Shown here: one piece after another, positions 38,219 through 50,808 of the stretch
How positions within the stretch are numbered: position 1 is the stretch's first letter
Layout of the letters: the number at the start of each line of letters is the position of its first letter
Assembly: GCF_014898815.1 (NCBI RefSeq)
Contig: NW_026515545.1
Span: 868,001 to 932,000 of the forward strand
Reading direction: 5' to 3'
Length of the DNA: 64,000 nucleotides
Source of the DNA: Panonychus citri
Lineage: Eukaryota; Arthropoda; Arachnida; Trombidiformes; Tetranychidae
Translations under genes and position numbers: made by a program
Notes under the pieces: model-generated
Told to the model about the DNA's origin: nothing
Seen by the model: the letters and a program-made list of their open reading frames with translations, nothing else
Database searches by the model: none

Positions 38219-39664
38219 AACTCCTGCTGATAAATGGTGGAAAAGAAGATGAGTAGAAGGTAAATCGCTGTTGGTGTTGATTTAATATCGAGATTGATAA
38301 TAATTGAGATGTAAAAGATTGATAATCAACGGATTTTTTTCCTTTGGTGGTGGTGATCAAATCGATTGAAATTAGTATTAGGCTAATGCCGCTGATGGAT
38401 TTACTGATGTTTAAGGTGCTGGTGGTGATGTTGTTGTTGTTGTTGATGGTCGTATTGACGATGGTGATAAGGATGATGAGAGAGTTGCCCTGTTTTAAGG
38501 TTGATGATGCTGGTGATTCAGTTAACAAATACCATTTATACATAACTCACAGCATGAGGGACAAATTAGCATTGGTGATGATCCTTATTATTTATTTTTT
38601 AGCTTCTTCTTTATCCTGATTTCCTTTTTTATTTATCACACATTAAAACACACATATGAATAATAATAATGGGAGAGAGAGAGAGAGAGAGAAACTTGAA
38701 GGACGATCAAAGATATGAGATGATATTTGTTGTAGGAGAACAGAATAGAAATGATGATGATGATGATGATGGAAGAAAAAAAAACAGAAAATTATCGCAA
38801 TGATAATTTTACTAATCAACCTCCTCTTCAACTCTCTACGCTCTCTGGTTAATTACTATTATAACTTTTGTATTACAATAAATGGCGAAAATAATGGTGA
38901 TGATGATGATGCAGATGACGATGATATATATCAGAGAGAGACAAATGGAAAACAATATAATCACAAACACTAAACACAATCATGAGAATAACAATAATAT
39001 CCTTCAATAGGTGCATCCATCCTTTGGGTTGAATTTAATAACGATGTTTGAGAATGATGATGATATTGAGAGAGAGAGAGAGAATTGAAAGTGTTCCAAT
39101 TGAAGATGATCAAGAATAAAGAAGAAGAAAAAGAGAGGCAAGAAAAAAAAAGAATAACAAGATGTAAGATGATTTAAGATGAGAAAATGAATTGATGATA
39201 TAACTGGATTGATGGAGAGAAGAAGATGAGAATTTAATATATTAGAGAATATGAAAAGAGAAAAGAAAAATATCACATTTAAAACATAGAATTTACCACA
39301 TTCATTTGGAAATCACATTAACCTTTATATTTATTGAAAGAATTCACAATTTACACAATCACTGGTAAAGGTGAAATTAAATTAATTCCTTTTTAATTGG
39401 TTGATTTAATTTCTCTTTTGTTAAATCATAATAAAGAAAATGATTGTTGTTATATTAAAAACATTCAATCTCGACAAAGCTCAAGATTAACTGTCAACAA
39501 GCTTGACAACCGAAAGTTGGTTCGGTTACTAGGGGAGGAAATTGTTCCATCCCTTTTTCTTCTCCATTTAGTCTCCGCCCTTTTCGGGTTTTTCTGGTTT
39601 TCTGGTTGAAGGTAAATGACCTTTAAGATGATGTGAAGATGAGAAAATGTTTATCATCATTTTC

Positions 39665-39696
<32 letters not shown>

Positions 39697-40470
39697 TTAA
39701 CATTTGTTTTCTTTTTTTTTCTGAAATTCGGTCAATAGAATTTTCTTTTCGTTTTTATTTCTCTTCTTTGACACTAGATTTCGCTACTTGTTCTTGCGAA
39801 AAATTGTTCGAGTTTGATTGAAACGAATAACAGTAAATATCTGATTTACTTTTTTTCGATTGAGAAAAATATTCTGCACAATTGATTTTCGATAATAATT
39901 TAAATATGTAATAAGATTAACATGATTGGTACTCAGAGTTTTTCGTTTCTTGATTGATTAGAATTAAAAGGTTAAGTGAAGTTTCGAGAATGGGGCTCAA
40001 TGTGTTCAATTTATCGATAGAACTTTAAAAACGAAGGTAGTTCGAAGGTCAAATTTTGATAATTTCCACGAGAATATTCTAAGCAATGAGAATTTTGGAG
40101 TTAGAGAAATGTACATTTCGATTAAGTTGTCACCAACTTTCTCGAAAATTTCATAGCGAAGTTTTGTTCTAATCTTTAATCGTAAGTTTTATTTGATGAT
40201 TGACGAAGTTAATTTAGTTCAATCGAATGAAGAAAATTGCTAATTAGAAGAAAAATAAATCAAACTGATTTAGATTATTTTCTGCTGAGTAAAATAAACT
40301 TGGATAATCTAAAGATTTCTGCTGATCTAATCAATTTTAATCTAATTAATATGATGATCGATTTTGATTAAATCATTATCATTATCATGGATACAATATT
40401 CAACAATTAACTATCTCATTTTTTTATGCGACACAATAATTACAAATCTGTTGATTGATGTAAAAATCCA
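38219..40470. other. Divergent intergenic region between KDM3 and the glucosylceramidase-like gene
   Basis: The start codons of KDM3 (minus) and the glucosylceramidase-like gene (plus) face away from each other across about 2.25 kb, so both promoters should be here. There are GA/TC tracts near 38671-38693 and 39665-39690 and a GAT run near 38755-38771. A less AT-rich block near 39500-39600 is a candidate for a promoter or a KDM3 5' UTR exon, but I see no decisive element. Confidence 0.5.
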
Positions 40471-42457
40471 ATGGCTTCCAATAAGATTGGTAACAATTAT
40501 CATCAACATAATCGTAGGTACAATTGTGACAATCAACAAGTAACAAATCATTTTAATGGTTTAATAGTTAACAGTTGGTTAATCATTGTATTAACTGGAT
40601 TAATTGTTTACTCGCAATTAGCTTTCGTTGTTTACTCTTGTGCACTCAGAAAATTTAATCGAGATTCATATGTGTGCGTTTGCGATGAAACTTATTGTGA
40701 TTCCTTGATTGAAATTGAATCCCCACCAAGTGCCCATGTTCATATGTACGAAACGTCAAGGGACGGACTACGATTCCATAAATCGGTCATCTCATTGATC
40801 GATTCAACAACGGCCGCTGATTTAGCAGAATTACCTAATAACCTTTTCGGTCCAACCTTAACTCTAACCATTAATCTTAATCCATCGCAAAGATTTCAAA
40901 CGATTAACGTTGGTTTTGGTGGGACAATCAGTGATTCCACTTCATTGAATATACTTTCTTTGTCCAATCGAATGGGAGAATCGGTTATTCGAGACTGTTT
41001 CGGACCTGATGGACTCGAATATCGGGTTGCAAGAATACCCATTGGAACCAGTGAGGCTTCAACTCGAGACTATTCATTGGCTGAGGTTCCTTCTGGTTCA
41101 CTTGATGATTTTACTCTGGCTGATGAGGACATTTGGTACAAGGTAAAAACAGTTTTCATCTCTCTGGTCAATCTTGACCATTAATGGTCCTTGTTAATTA
41201 TTTACCAGATACCAGTGATACGAAAAGCGATTACCCTTCAACCTGATATCAAGTTAATCGCCACCCCATGGACAGCACCTATTTGGCTTAGTAACCTGAA
41301 GAAAGGGCGACCTTACAAAGCTCCAATCAAAGGTGAACCCACTGGTCACTACTACAAACTTTGGGCTCTTTATATGGTCAAGTAGGTTTATCAATACATT
41401 TTAAACTGTTCACCAATTAATTGTGATTGTAACATTTTCTACATGTCACCAATCAATTAGATTCTTACAAGCTTATCAAAAGCACGGAATCAATTTTTGG
41501 GCTTTAACTTCCGGAAATAAACCTTACTCATCCTTTCTGGCCAATGGACCCATGGGAGTGCCCATGTTACCCTATCAGCAGAAATCATTCATTGATAATG
41601 TCCTCGGGCCGACACTTAATCAATCAGGATTCTTTACTCGCTCCTATCCAATTGGCCCATTGAAATTATTGGTTCTCGATGATTATTTATCATTTTCCAA
41701 TTACTACTGGATCCCACTGACCCTTGACGATCCGGTCAGTAAAAATTTCATTTCCGGAATCGCATTTCATTGGTATAAGAATGATTATAATACGAAACAT
41801 TTGCTCAACTTGATTCACTCCAAGTACCAGAATTATTATTTACTTTCAACCGAAGCTGCTGAAGGTACTCGTCCTAACGAAGGTAATAATTGTTGTGATG
41901 GTCATTTTAATGGTCACTTTGATTGATAGATGTTAATTTTTTTTCTTTTGTTTTGATTAGAAAAAGTTTCTCTTGGTAATTGGAAACGAGCGGAAAATTA
42001 TGGTCACGATATAATTAAGGTATTCAATCATTGGACGAATGGTTGGATCGACTCGAATCTGGCACTGGACATGATCGGAGGTCCATCTAAATCCCGAAAA
42101 TTTCAAGACTCACCGATAATAATCAACTCGATTCACAATGAATACTATAAACAGCCAAGTTATTATATGTTAGCTCATTTTACCAAATTTCTTGGACCAG
42201 GGTCAGTTAGAATTGGTCATTCGATTGATTCACATTTAAATGATAATATTCATCTATTAACTATGATCAATCAAGATGGTTATTTAATTGTGATCATTTT
42301 AAATGCCAATGATTATCCTGTTGAGATTCGTATCAATGGATTTGCCGGTGGAATTGTTTGGCAAACAATTAGCTCGAAAACAATTCAAACTTACATTGGT
42401 CAACAACAATTTAATCAACCAAATTATACTGATTATTATGAACAACCAATCAATTAA
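40471..42457 (+). CDS. Lysosomal glucosylceramidase-like (GH30) protein with acid/base Glu replaced by Lys
   Basis: Four exons with GT-AG introns (40471-41142, 41209-41381, 41461-41882, 41961-42457) give 587 residues. A hydrophobic segment at about residues 36-57 is the signal sequence or anchor. Then follow the Cys-rich start CVCDETYCDS, the substrate-cleft motifs NVGFGGTISDS and ATPWTAPIWLS, and DSPIIINSIHNEYYKQP near the C-terminus, all in the order of animal GBA1. Glucosylceramidase cleaves glucosylceramide to glucose and ceramide in the lysosome. The nucleophile is conserved as Glu413 in LLSTEAAEG. The acid/base residue, normally the last Glu of ENEP, is Lys302 (codon 41519-41521) in TSGNKP. 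That change should abolish or strongly alter normal hydrolysis, so a binding, chaperone-like or altered role is possible. The frame is fully open, arguing against a dead gene. It is a confident family member; the activity is doubtful. Confidence 0.88.
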
Positions 42458-43003
42458 TTGTTGTCCAATGTTAACCATGCAAACATTTCATTCATTGCTA
42501 TTAATTAAACAACTTTCTCTGTCTATTAATTTGCTTTTCATGTTATTTTGGTAAAAAAATCATCAAAGAAAAAGTCGAGTGTATTTTTTGTTCTGAACGG
42601 ATGTTTGCTACTTTTTCGAGTTCGTTCACCATTTTCCATCTTTCGAAGTGTCCACATCGGATTGACAGTCTGGACTAGAATCCACCATTTTGTAACCTAA
42701 ACTATTAACAAATAGTTACTTGGAATCCGAATCTCTCTCTATGAACCTTTTCTCATCTATTTTCGTCAAGTTTTTCGCTGAAAATATTTACTATGCTTAG
42801 AACATTTTATCATGTTTGTTGCTGCTAATCGATTAGTTCAGTTGATGATCCATCTCAGTTCTAAATTGTGATTCAGTTAAAGAATCGAGTTGAGGCCTCA
42901 ATTTGTGTCGCCACCATGCATTGTATCGAAATGTTTCGTTAAATTTCAATATCACTTTATATTTTATAAAATATTCCCGCACCAAATTGATGCTCGATTG
43001 ACA
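42458..43003. other. 3' flank of the glucosylceramidase-like gene and upstream of the chimeric relic
   Basis: The first 90 bases belong to the block later duplicated at 43186-43440. The rest, less AT-rich than usual for the window (about 42570-42700), matches nothing I recognise. Confidence 0.4.
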
Positions 43004-43185
43004 ATGTCTCAATGTATCAAATTTCATTCCTCATCTCGGTGGAAATGGTTACTAAATTGCTACTTATTTATACAATTAGCCATCTCAGAGATTGAATGTA
43101 ATGCTCATGCCAAGAGATTGTATGATGATCTTATGAGTAGTTATAATCGGATAATTACTCCAAGTCTCGAGCCAAACGGTACAGT
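43004..43185 (+). pseudogene. Nicotinic acetylcholine receptor subunit, N-terminal fragment
   Basis: An open frame from an ATG at 43004-43006 encodes a short hydrophobic signal-like segment (WKWLLNCYLFIQLAI) followed by HAKRLYDDLMSSYNRIITP. The latter is the conserved start of the extracellular domain of arthropod nAChR subunits. The receptor sequence stops after roughly 60 residues, far before the ligand-binding Cys-loop or membrane segments. It runs straight into a copy of the glucosylceramidase-like gene's 3' end, with a TGA at 43202-43204. No further receptor exon follows on the plus strand before the next gene. It is either a truncated duplicated 5' end or a new short ORF. Confidence 0.72.
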
Positions 43186-43440
43186 TCGTGATCTTTTTAA
43201 ATGATTGTCCAGTTGAGATTCGTATCAATGGATTTGCCGGTGGAATTGTTTGGCAAACAATTAGCTCGAAAACAATTCAAACTTACATTGGTCAACAGCA
43301 ATTTAATCAACTAAATTATACTGTTTATTAAAAACAACCGATCAATTAATTGTTGTCCAATGTTAACCATGCAAACATTTCATTTGTTGCTATTAATTAA
43401 ATGACTTTCTCAGTCTGTTAATTTGCTTTTCATTTTTGAT
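43186..43440 (+). pseudogene. Duplicated 3' end of the glucosylceramidase-like gene
   Basis: This stretch matches 42291-42545, covering the last 50 or so codons and part of the 3' UTR (shared tccaatgttaaccatgcaaa). It has a few substitutions and a small deletion near its left edge. In its own glucosylceramidase frame it ends at TAA near 43329. It is fused at its left edge to the nicotinic receptor fragment. Confidence 0.85.
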
Positions 43441-43712
43441 TGTTTTTTTACATTGATAAAAATAATGAATATTACAATTAACATTGATTGTGATGATTAA
43501 ATATTAAACGAATTACAAATAATTAACCTTATTAATTACGGACATTTTAAATTTAAATTTCGTTGAACATTGATAATGTAACGAAGGCACTTGAATAGAT
43601 TTTGTTTTTTTGTCTCTGATAAGTTCAATTGATTTTGATCGCAATTAACTGATAATAATAATTGAGACAATTAAGGTGATCGATGGAGATAGAAGAAACA
43701 ATTCGAATCGGA

Positions 43713-46700
43713 TTAAGGGGTTTCTCGAAGAGCTTCGAGTTCACGATTGTGCATTTGTAAGCGACTTCGACGACTTCGACGGGCTTGAAGTTTCTCTTTC
43801 AGGCCTTGGGTAACTCGAGCTTGATTCATCTTCTGATTCCGTTCCAAGTCCATGATCTCCTTTTTATGTCGATTTCTTAAAAATTCAATTCGTCCTGAAA
43901 CAATTAGAAAAAAAAAGAAACAATCAATTTAAATTGTTACATAAACAATCAACAACAAAACAATTTCCAATTACAAATGATCAATATGATTACATTACAA
44001 ACTTGGAATATAAATTAAAATGAATTTCATTTAACACTATCGATTATTATTATTATCACAATATAACAATTAAATAGCTGAATAAATTACTAATCATAAA
44101 CAAGTAAAAAACTTCAATTGTTTGCTAATTAACTTTGTAATGTCATTAAATTGTTTACATCACTTTCATCCATAAATTGAATGACTTAATTATTGAATTG
44201 AAAAACAGTTATTTCCTAATTGTTTACTGATTGTTTCCAATTGTGATTTGTATTAATAATTAAATATAAATTGTATTAATAGTCAATCACAATCAAAACA
44301 AATCAATAGCATCCAAAGGTAATGTGTAAACAAATTGATCATCTGATTGATATTAAATTTTTTTATGCGATTGATGTAATTTCCTTATGGGTTAATTGTG
44401 TATGTTGATTGTTAATTGTCTTACCAAATATCTCCTCCTTTTGTGGGGTTGGTGCAAGATCAGCTGATGGTAATGGTGTTGGCATAACAAACGGAACCCT
44501 CGTCGGATCGGGTGTCAAAGATTTGGCCCCTTTGCGTTCACTTCGAGACGATTCAAAGATACGAGCAATTTGTTCATCGGCAGTAGATGTATCATCAAAC
44601 TCACTATCAACACCACTGTCTAATAACGATTATAAAGAGTGTAAACAATTAGTGAGAAGGAAACATAAACAATTAACCCAATTCTCGTAAAATAAGAGAC
44701 ATATTGTAACCATAGAGTTGATATAATAGATTTACCTCTTAATTCAGTTCCACCGTCGTAATCAAGATCGTTACCAGTTAACTCCTTGATTCGTAATCTT
44801 ATTAATCGAGTTCGTTCATTTCGTAGTTCAGAGGCTCGAGCTTTACAATCTTCCGTTATTTCAAATAGATCTCGAGAGATGGTTGTAGTTAGAACGTGTT
44901 CTAACCATTGTTTCAATGATGCTGCTCTTTTGTAGGTCGTCTGATAACAGGAAAGTGCGTGTTCGTGACGTTCACGTGTTTGCATGTCCGTGAATATGTA
45001 AGAAATGGCCTTGTCTAGTGTAGCGATTTCATCAGGTGAACAATAAGGAAATGTAATATTGGGTAAATAACGTTGAGCAGATTGTAGATTAGAACTGGCC
45101 TCCGATAATTTATTCCGTATCTCAGTGACCATTTCATATCGAGATTCATTCTCCCTGTAAAAGTAAACGATAATCAACAGAATAACAATTAGTTGATTAA
45201 CTAAACTGGAGAGAGAGAGAGAGAGAAAGAGAAATATATATTTACTCTGATGGAATGGATAAAATGTCTTTCCATTTTTGAACCGATTCAGCAAGTAAAC
45301 CACACGCTAGTTTGACCTGAATTTGAGCTTGTCTCCAACGAAAATAGGCCTGATCAACATGTCTTTTCTGTTCCAATAACCAGTCCAATTCCCGTTCCAA
45401 TTGGTTCTCCATGTCACTTCCATATTGACCTTCGAAAATCGTATCTAAGGTGAGAGAAAATTTTGTTTTTCCAACATAATTAACAATGAATTTCCAATCA
45501 AATATCAATAAACAAATTGTAACCTTGTTAAATCTTGACGTCAATAGACAAAAGTAATAAACAATATTGACCCAATTGTGTTGGTCAATTAAAAGGTAAT
45601 CAAGGAAAACAATATAGCAACAATTTGAGGAGTGAAAATCAGTTCTAAAAACTGTAATGGGAGTGGAAAAGGTTGACAGGGAGGGAAATTAGGTCCACCG
45701 TTATTATTGGAATGATGGACAATTAGTTAATCACAATTACCTAATAATTCATCCCTTGAGGCGTAAAGTTTTTGCAGTTTTTCACCTTCTTTGGATAATC
45801 GGGCAATGTCCAGTTTTAGCTCTTCGATTGATGATAAAGTATTTTTGTAATCCCTTTCAACGAGTTCCTTTGGAATAGACTTAGAATCAATGAGAAATTA
45901 TCTCTCTTCGAGTTTTAATTGTTACAATTAATCAATAGCTCTCAAATCATCTCGATTCTAAATCAATCTCTCATTACATTTATAACGATTGGTAAATTGT
46001 TTGACTGTTGTTTCGTGATCAATGTTCAATATTAATCAACATTGTCTTTATTTGGGATTTTAATTGTTACAATTAAATTATTTCCTTATTGATCATGATA
46101 ATCATTTATTGTCAAATATTGTCACTAATTTATTATTGGTCAAGCATAACGGACCAGTGAAAGTCTCTATCTATCTGCAATTAACCAGTTGGATAATTAC
46201 AATGATCTAATTCAGTTTTTAAATTAACATGCAAACATGATTATAATTCAGTTAATCATTAATCTGTCATCGTAATTACAATTAATATAATGTTGTCAAA
46301 CTATGAAAAAAAAAGTGAGACACAAGAAATCAAGTTACAATTAGAATCAATTTATTGAAACAATCAATCTTAATTGCTCCTAATTGTAACAGTCTTGCTA
46401 AAAAGTGTGCTACTATTGATTAACCCAACTAAATTAAGGTTAATCATTTGAAGCAATTGATTAAGCAACAATCAGAGTAACAAGATATAATTTATATATA
46501 TATAAGTGTCAAGGTTTGAAAATTGATTAAATCAGTTAATCAAATCAACAATTTACATGAGTAAACTATTAACAGATTATTAGTGATTAAATCAACAATG
46601 TGGATCTTTTTTACAAAATCTGATTACAATTAAGGTAGTATAAAAACAAACCATTGAAATTTCAGCAATCAGTCAATTTAGATTCAAGTTAATCCTGTAT

Positions 46701-49348
46701 ATTGATTAGTTAATTGTTGTCATCATGGAAAACAAAAACATGACAATTTATATTTCGTGACATTGGCCTTGTTCAATATCAATAGATTGTAATAATAACA
46801 ATGATAGCAAATGATATTAATCATGATATCGATCATGATTTTAATAGATAAACAATCAAGTTAATTTTTTCAAAGATAAACCAAATTGTTAACAATCAAC
46901 AAAATTTCAACGGTTAATATTAATGATTTTCAGTCTATTAGTTTCATATGAATAATAATATCATTAGATTGTAGTAATAATATGATTGAATTTAATTTCT
47001 CTCATCACAATTGAACAATTAAACGAATCCTTGATTGTTGATGTGGAGAAAAAATAATCCATCACAATTAACCAATTGTTATAATGTAAGATGATTTCTT
47101 CCACTAGAAATTGATTTAATCTTCATGATGAGAGCCTAAATTGACCTTAAATTGTTAATTAATCAGTTGATTGTTGTAAACTTACCTGTTTATTGAGCAC
47201 ATCGAGAAAATTTTCCTCATCACTTGTTAATTTATCATTTGTATAACTTTTCCGAAGGATAAACTCCCGAGTATTGTGAAGATCATCATTTCCTAATTTA
47301 CTATTAAATTTTGATCTAAATTGTTACGAAAAAAATGACCAAATAAAGAGTAACAATTAGTTAATCATGTTGACCACAAAAAAAAGACAAATGAAAACGG
47401 ACAAGAAACAATCAAGTAGATTAACATTGTAAATGTAAACTATTGTGATTACGATTGTATTGATTTAATTTTCTGATCAAGTGTGTTAATTGTTAGCCTA
47501 TCAAATTAGTGTGAGTTAATTGTTGTTATTATTAAACTGAAATCTTTGCATGAGGAAAATATCATCAAGTTGACAAAAAAAAAGTTGATTTCGATAATAA
47601 TATTGATCGTTGACTTGAATGAATGTATTTAGGTAACAATTTAGATAGTGAATGAAAATTAATGATTAAAATCGATTGATTTACAAGTGATTAAAGATTA
47701 TGACGATAGTCAATCAATTGATTTAATGATAACAATCAACTAATCAAGTGAAACTTAAATCATATGTAATCTTGACAGAAGAAGAGGAAAAACAAAATTG
47801 ATCATCAAACTGTCGCATAAACAACAACAACAACCAAATGATTGTTGGTCTATTTAAGTGTCACAATTAGTTGATTGTTGACAATTCTCACTTACCCTTC
47901 GTCTGAACATTGGGCTAACAATTCCTCCATTTGAATTAACGCTTCTTCCAATTGGTCTAATTGTTCAGTCTTAATTTGATAAGTTTCTAAAATGTGTTTC
48001 CTTTCTTGATCACGAATCGCGTGTTCCAAGTCCAGATAATTCTGAAGAGCCTCCCTGGTTATCTCAATGGTCTGAGAGAAATTAAATTGATTACAATTAG
48101 ATTTATTGGATAAACATTAATCAGTTTAATTGTTTCCTTCTTTACTAGGTTGCAATAATAATCTAATTGTGATCACGAAATTGATAATCATTCAACCTGA
48201 AAGTAAATCAATTTCTTACAATACACTTTGGGTGTAGGAGAGAAAATAATTTGTAATTCAAATGTTGTTTCTCAATGATTAACAACAATTAACTTATCAT
48301 CATTGTTACATATCAATATGGAGATTAATTGTTTACCAATGGAGATGACAATTTAATTGTGCAATGTTCAGTCATTTTCGAGTTATCTACTTGAATAACA
48401 ATTTAGACCAACAATTAACTGGGAAAAAAAAGTTGAAAATTGAAAATTCACTGGAAATTAATATTAGAATCAAACTGATTTTCTTTTGATTGTATTAGTA
48501 ATTAATTCAAGCAATTACAGGGTTAAATTAGTTGGGTGGATTAAAGTAATTAGCTGATATAATTAAGTTATTGTAATTATTAATATATAAAAGGAAGACT
48601 AAAGTTAATGGTTGACTTAATTGTTAGTCAATTCTATTGGTTGGTTAATTATGTTTCAATCTGGTTAATTGTTGTATTATTACAATGAATTACCTGTTGA
48701 TGTTATATTAATAATGTTACAATGTTTGATTAATAATTGATCAGAATTTGGTTTAATTATTAATGATTAGTGATCATCAGTCTGATTGTTGGAGTTGAAA
48801 GGAATCACAATCAATTAGAAATGATTATCATCAAATATCAATGGAAACCATGTTGATAATTAGCATGATCATTTTAATTTTTAAATTTTCTCGATATTTT
48901 AATCACAAAAATTGATTTGAATTAACGTAAATCATTGAAAAAAAATCAGGGTCAACTTTTTGTTGATTCAATTGGAGCAAAAAAAAGTGAAAATCAATAA
49001 TTAAGGACAATCAATTTGCCGGGAATTAAATTAACCGTTACTTTTGATAATTTAGCTTCAAAGTGTTAATTTTGTATTGAAAATTGAAATCAATACTATT
49101 GAGATGATTGATTTTGACAATTAACCAGCAAGAGTTAATTGTAATAAAATCGAGTTGACGTAGACAACAATCAAAAAACTGCTTTAAAGATAACTTTGAT
49201 TCTAGAATTTTTTATTTTCTCGTAAATTCGGAAACAATTAACTCTTAATTGTTGGACTTACACTCGAATTGTTTTTCCTTAATTCTTGTGTTCCTGGTCG
49301 GGACATTTGATCATTTCTCCGATAAGCCGCACTAGTACCGCAACCCAT
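43713..49348 (-). CDS. Predicted N-myristoylated coiled-coil protein, family not recognised
   Basis: Eight exons with consistent phases (49262-49348, 47896-48071, 47186-47315, 45741-45879, 45246-45444, 44736-45154, 44425-44619, 43713-43894) sum to exactly 509 codons, stop included. I place the start at 49346-49348, giving MGCGTSAAYRR. That has Gly2 and Ser6 as N-myristoyltransferase prefers, and Cys3 for possible palmitoylation, so the protein is probably membrane-tethered in the cytoplasm. Long charged helical segments follow (for example DQERKHILETYQIKTEQLDQ and DYKNTLSSIEELKLDIARLS), then a Trp-containing helix with ELDWLLEQKRHVDQAYFRWR, a Pro/acid-rich linker starting DSGVDSEFDD, and a very basic C-terminal helix ending LEALRETP. 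The frame is also open upstream of this Met to the preceding acceptor site, so an earlier start from another exon is possible. I do not recognise the family and assign no function. Confidence 0.8.
45880..47185. other. Intron of the coiled-coil gene
   Basis: About 1.3 kb of AT-rich intron DNA with many caattaa/ttaattg words; no other feature seen. The later introns 47316-47895 and 48072-49261 are similar. Confidence 0.6.
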
Positions 49349-50808
49349 GAATTCATTTATAACAGCGACACATCGGGTCTGTTGTAATCAACAATTAACT
49401 ATCCGATCGTTAATTGTCATAACAATTTAAAGTTCAAATGAGAAACAATGAAAAACAATTACACTTTCAATTGTATGAAACCTACATAGGGTTGTACCAA
49501 ATTCAATTGAATTAACTGGTGAAACTAAATTGTTGACAGTTAATGTTGAGCAAAATAACACAATTAACACCTTGATTAATTGAAATGATGGCCAACAAAC
49601 AAGTTAGATGATAACAATTTAAAAGTTATAATAAAAGTATTTGTAATTAATCAATAAAAACAATGGTAACAATTAACTGTTAATTGAAATGTTCACTTTT
49701 GATTTGAAAGTTTATCCAATGTTCATTTGAATTGTTGCCGTTTCTAATGATAATCTTAGTTGATTAATGTTTGCTTGGAAAATTTTAACAATTGATAAAC
49801 TAGTAAACAATTAACGGTTATTTTTTTCATTGAACTAATAACAACTGAATTTAGGAATCAAATTTATCTGTATACACATTTACAAGAGATCCCATTGACC
49901 GTAGCCATAGAAATGAATGTTATATATATTGACCATTGTCTTTTATAAATTATAATAATTTATAGGAATAAATTTTTATTATTCTCATCTGATAGCTTTT
50001 TGTCATGAATACAAAACAATTTGATCATGATCAGTTGATTACTATTAACAATATTTATCGATGTTAAATTGTGAAGGTTAATAACGAAAATATAACAACA
50101 ACAAAACAATTGACTAAACATCTTAACAATTCATTGACCATTCATTGTGAAAACAATCAAACAAAGTTCATTAACTATATTCAGATATAAAGAGAATGAA
50201 AAAAAAAATTAATTCGATAACAATTTAGAATAAATTGTAAAATTAATTCGATTATATTTTCTGTTGATAATTAAAAATAAACTCGAATCTTTTTTTCTCC
50301 ATTTGTTTTTCTTTACTTTTACTCGAAAAAATCTTTTGGATTTTTTTTTTCTTCTCATTGTTAAATCAATTTGAATTTCTTTTAATTGTCTATCATCCAA
50401 ATTTATACTCTTAATTGTTTCACATTTGTCTGGACAACAATTAAAATCAATTCGATTGTTAAACTTTTTTTGTTTCGTTTTTGTGGTGACATCTAACGGA
50501 TGGAAATCGAAACTTTTGGAACGCCATCTGTTGGATTAGTTTGATTTTCTTTTCTTTTTGAAGTTTTGAATGGAAGCGGTTTTTTTATTTCTCCATTTAA
50601 ATTGTTTCTTGTGTTGAGTTGATTTCTAATATTGTGTTTGTAATTGTAAATCCTTTTTAAGTAATCAACTTTATCTTTCAAATTATTTGCATTTTATATT
50701 CGTTTTGTTACCTGTTGTTAACCTTGTCGTTTGTTGATTTTTGGAAGTGATTTTTGTGGTGTTAAACACTCACACAAATTGATTTAAATACATTCACTTA
50801 GAAAAACT
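49349..50808. other. Divergent intergenic region between the coiled-coil gene and REEP
   Basis: This shared upstream region of two divergent genes is AT-rich. Minus-strand open frames at 50209-50400 and 50493-50681 are Lys/Asn-rich and not recognised. An AG next to base 49381 looks like a splice acceptor, so a non-coding first exon of the coiled-coil gene may lie here. Confidence 0.45.

Noticed and set aside
39397..39821. Two plus-strand open frames upstream of the glucosylceramidase-like gene
   Set aside because: No recognisable domain, one is dominated by a TC repeat; more likely promoter or UTR DNA of KDM3 or its neighbour.
44409..44690. Plus-strand frame beginning MLIVLPNISSF
   Set aside because: It is the antisense shadow of coding exon 44425-44619 of the coiled-coil gene.
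50209..50681. Two Lys/Asn-rich minus-strand frames between the coiled-coil gene and REEP, considered as upstream exons of the coiled-coil gene
   Set aside because: I could not join them in phase with good splice sites to the exon holding MGCGTS, and they show no conserved motif.
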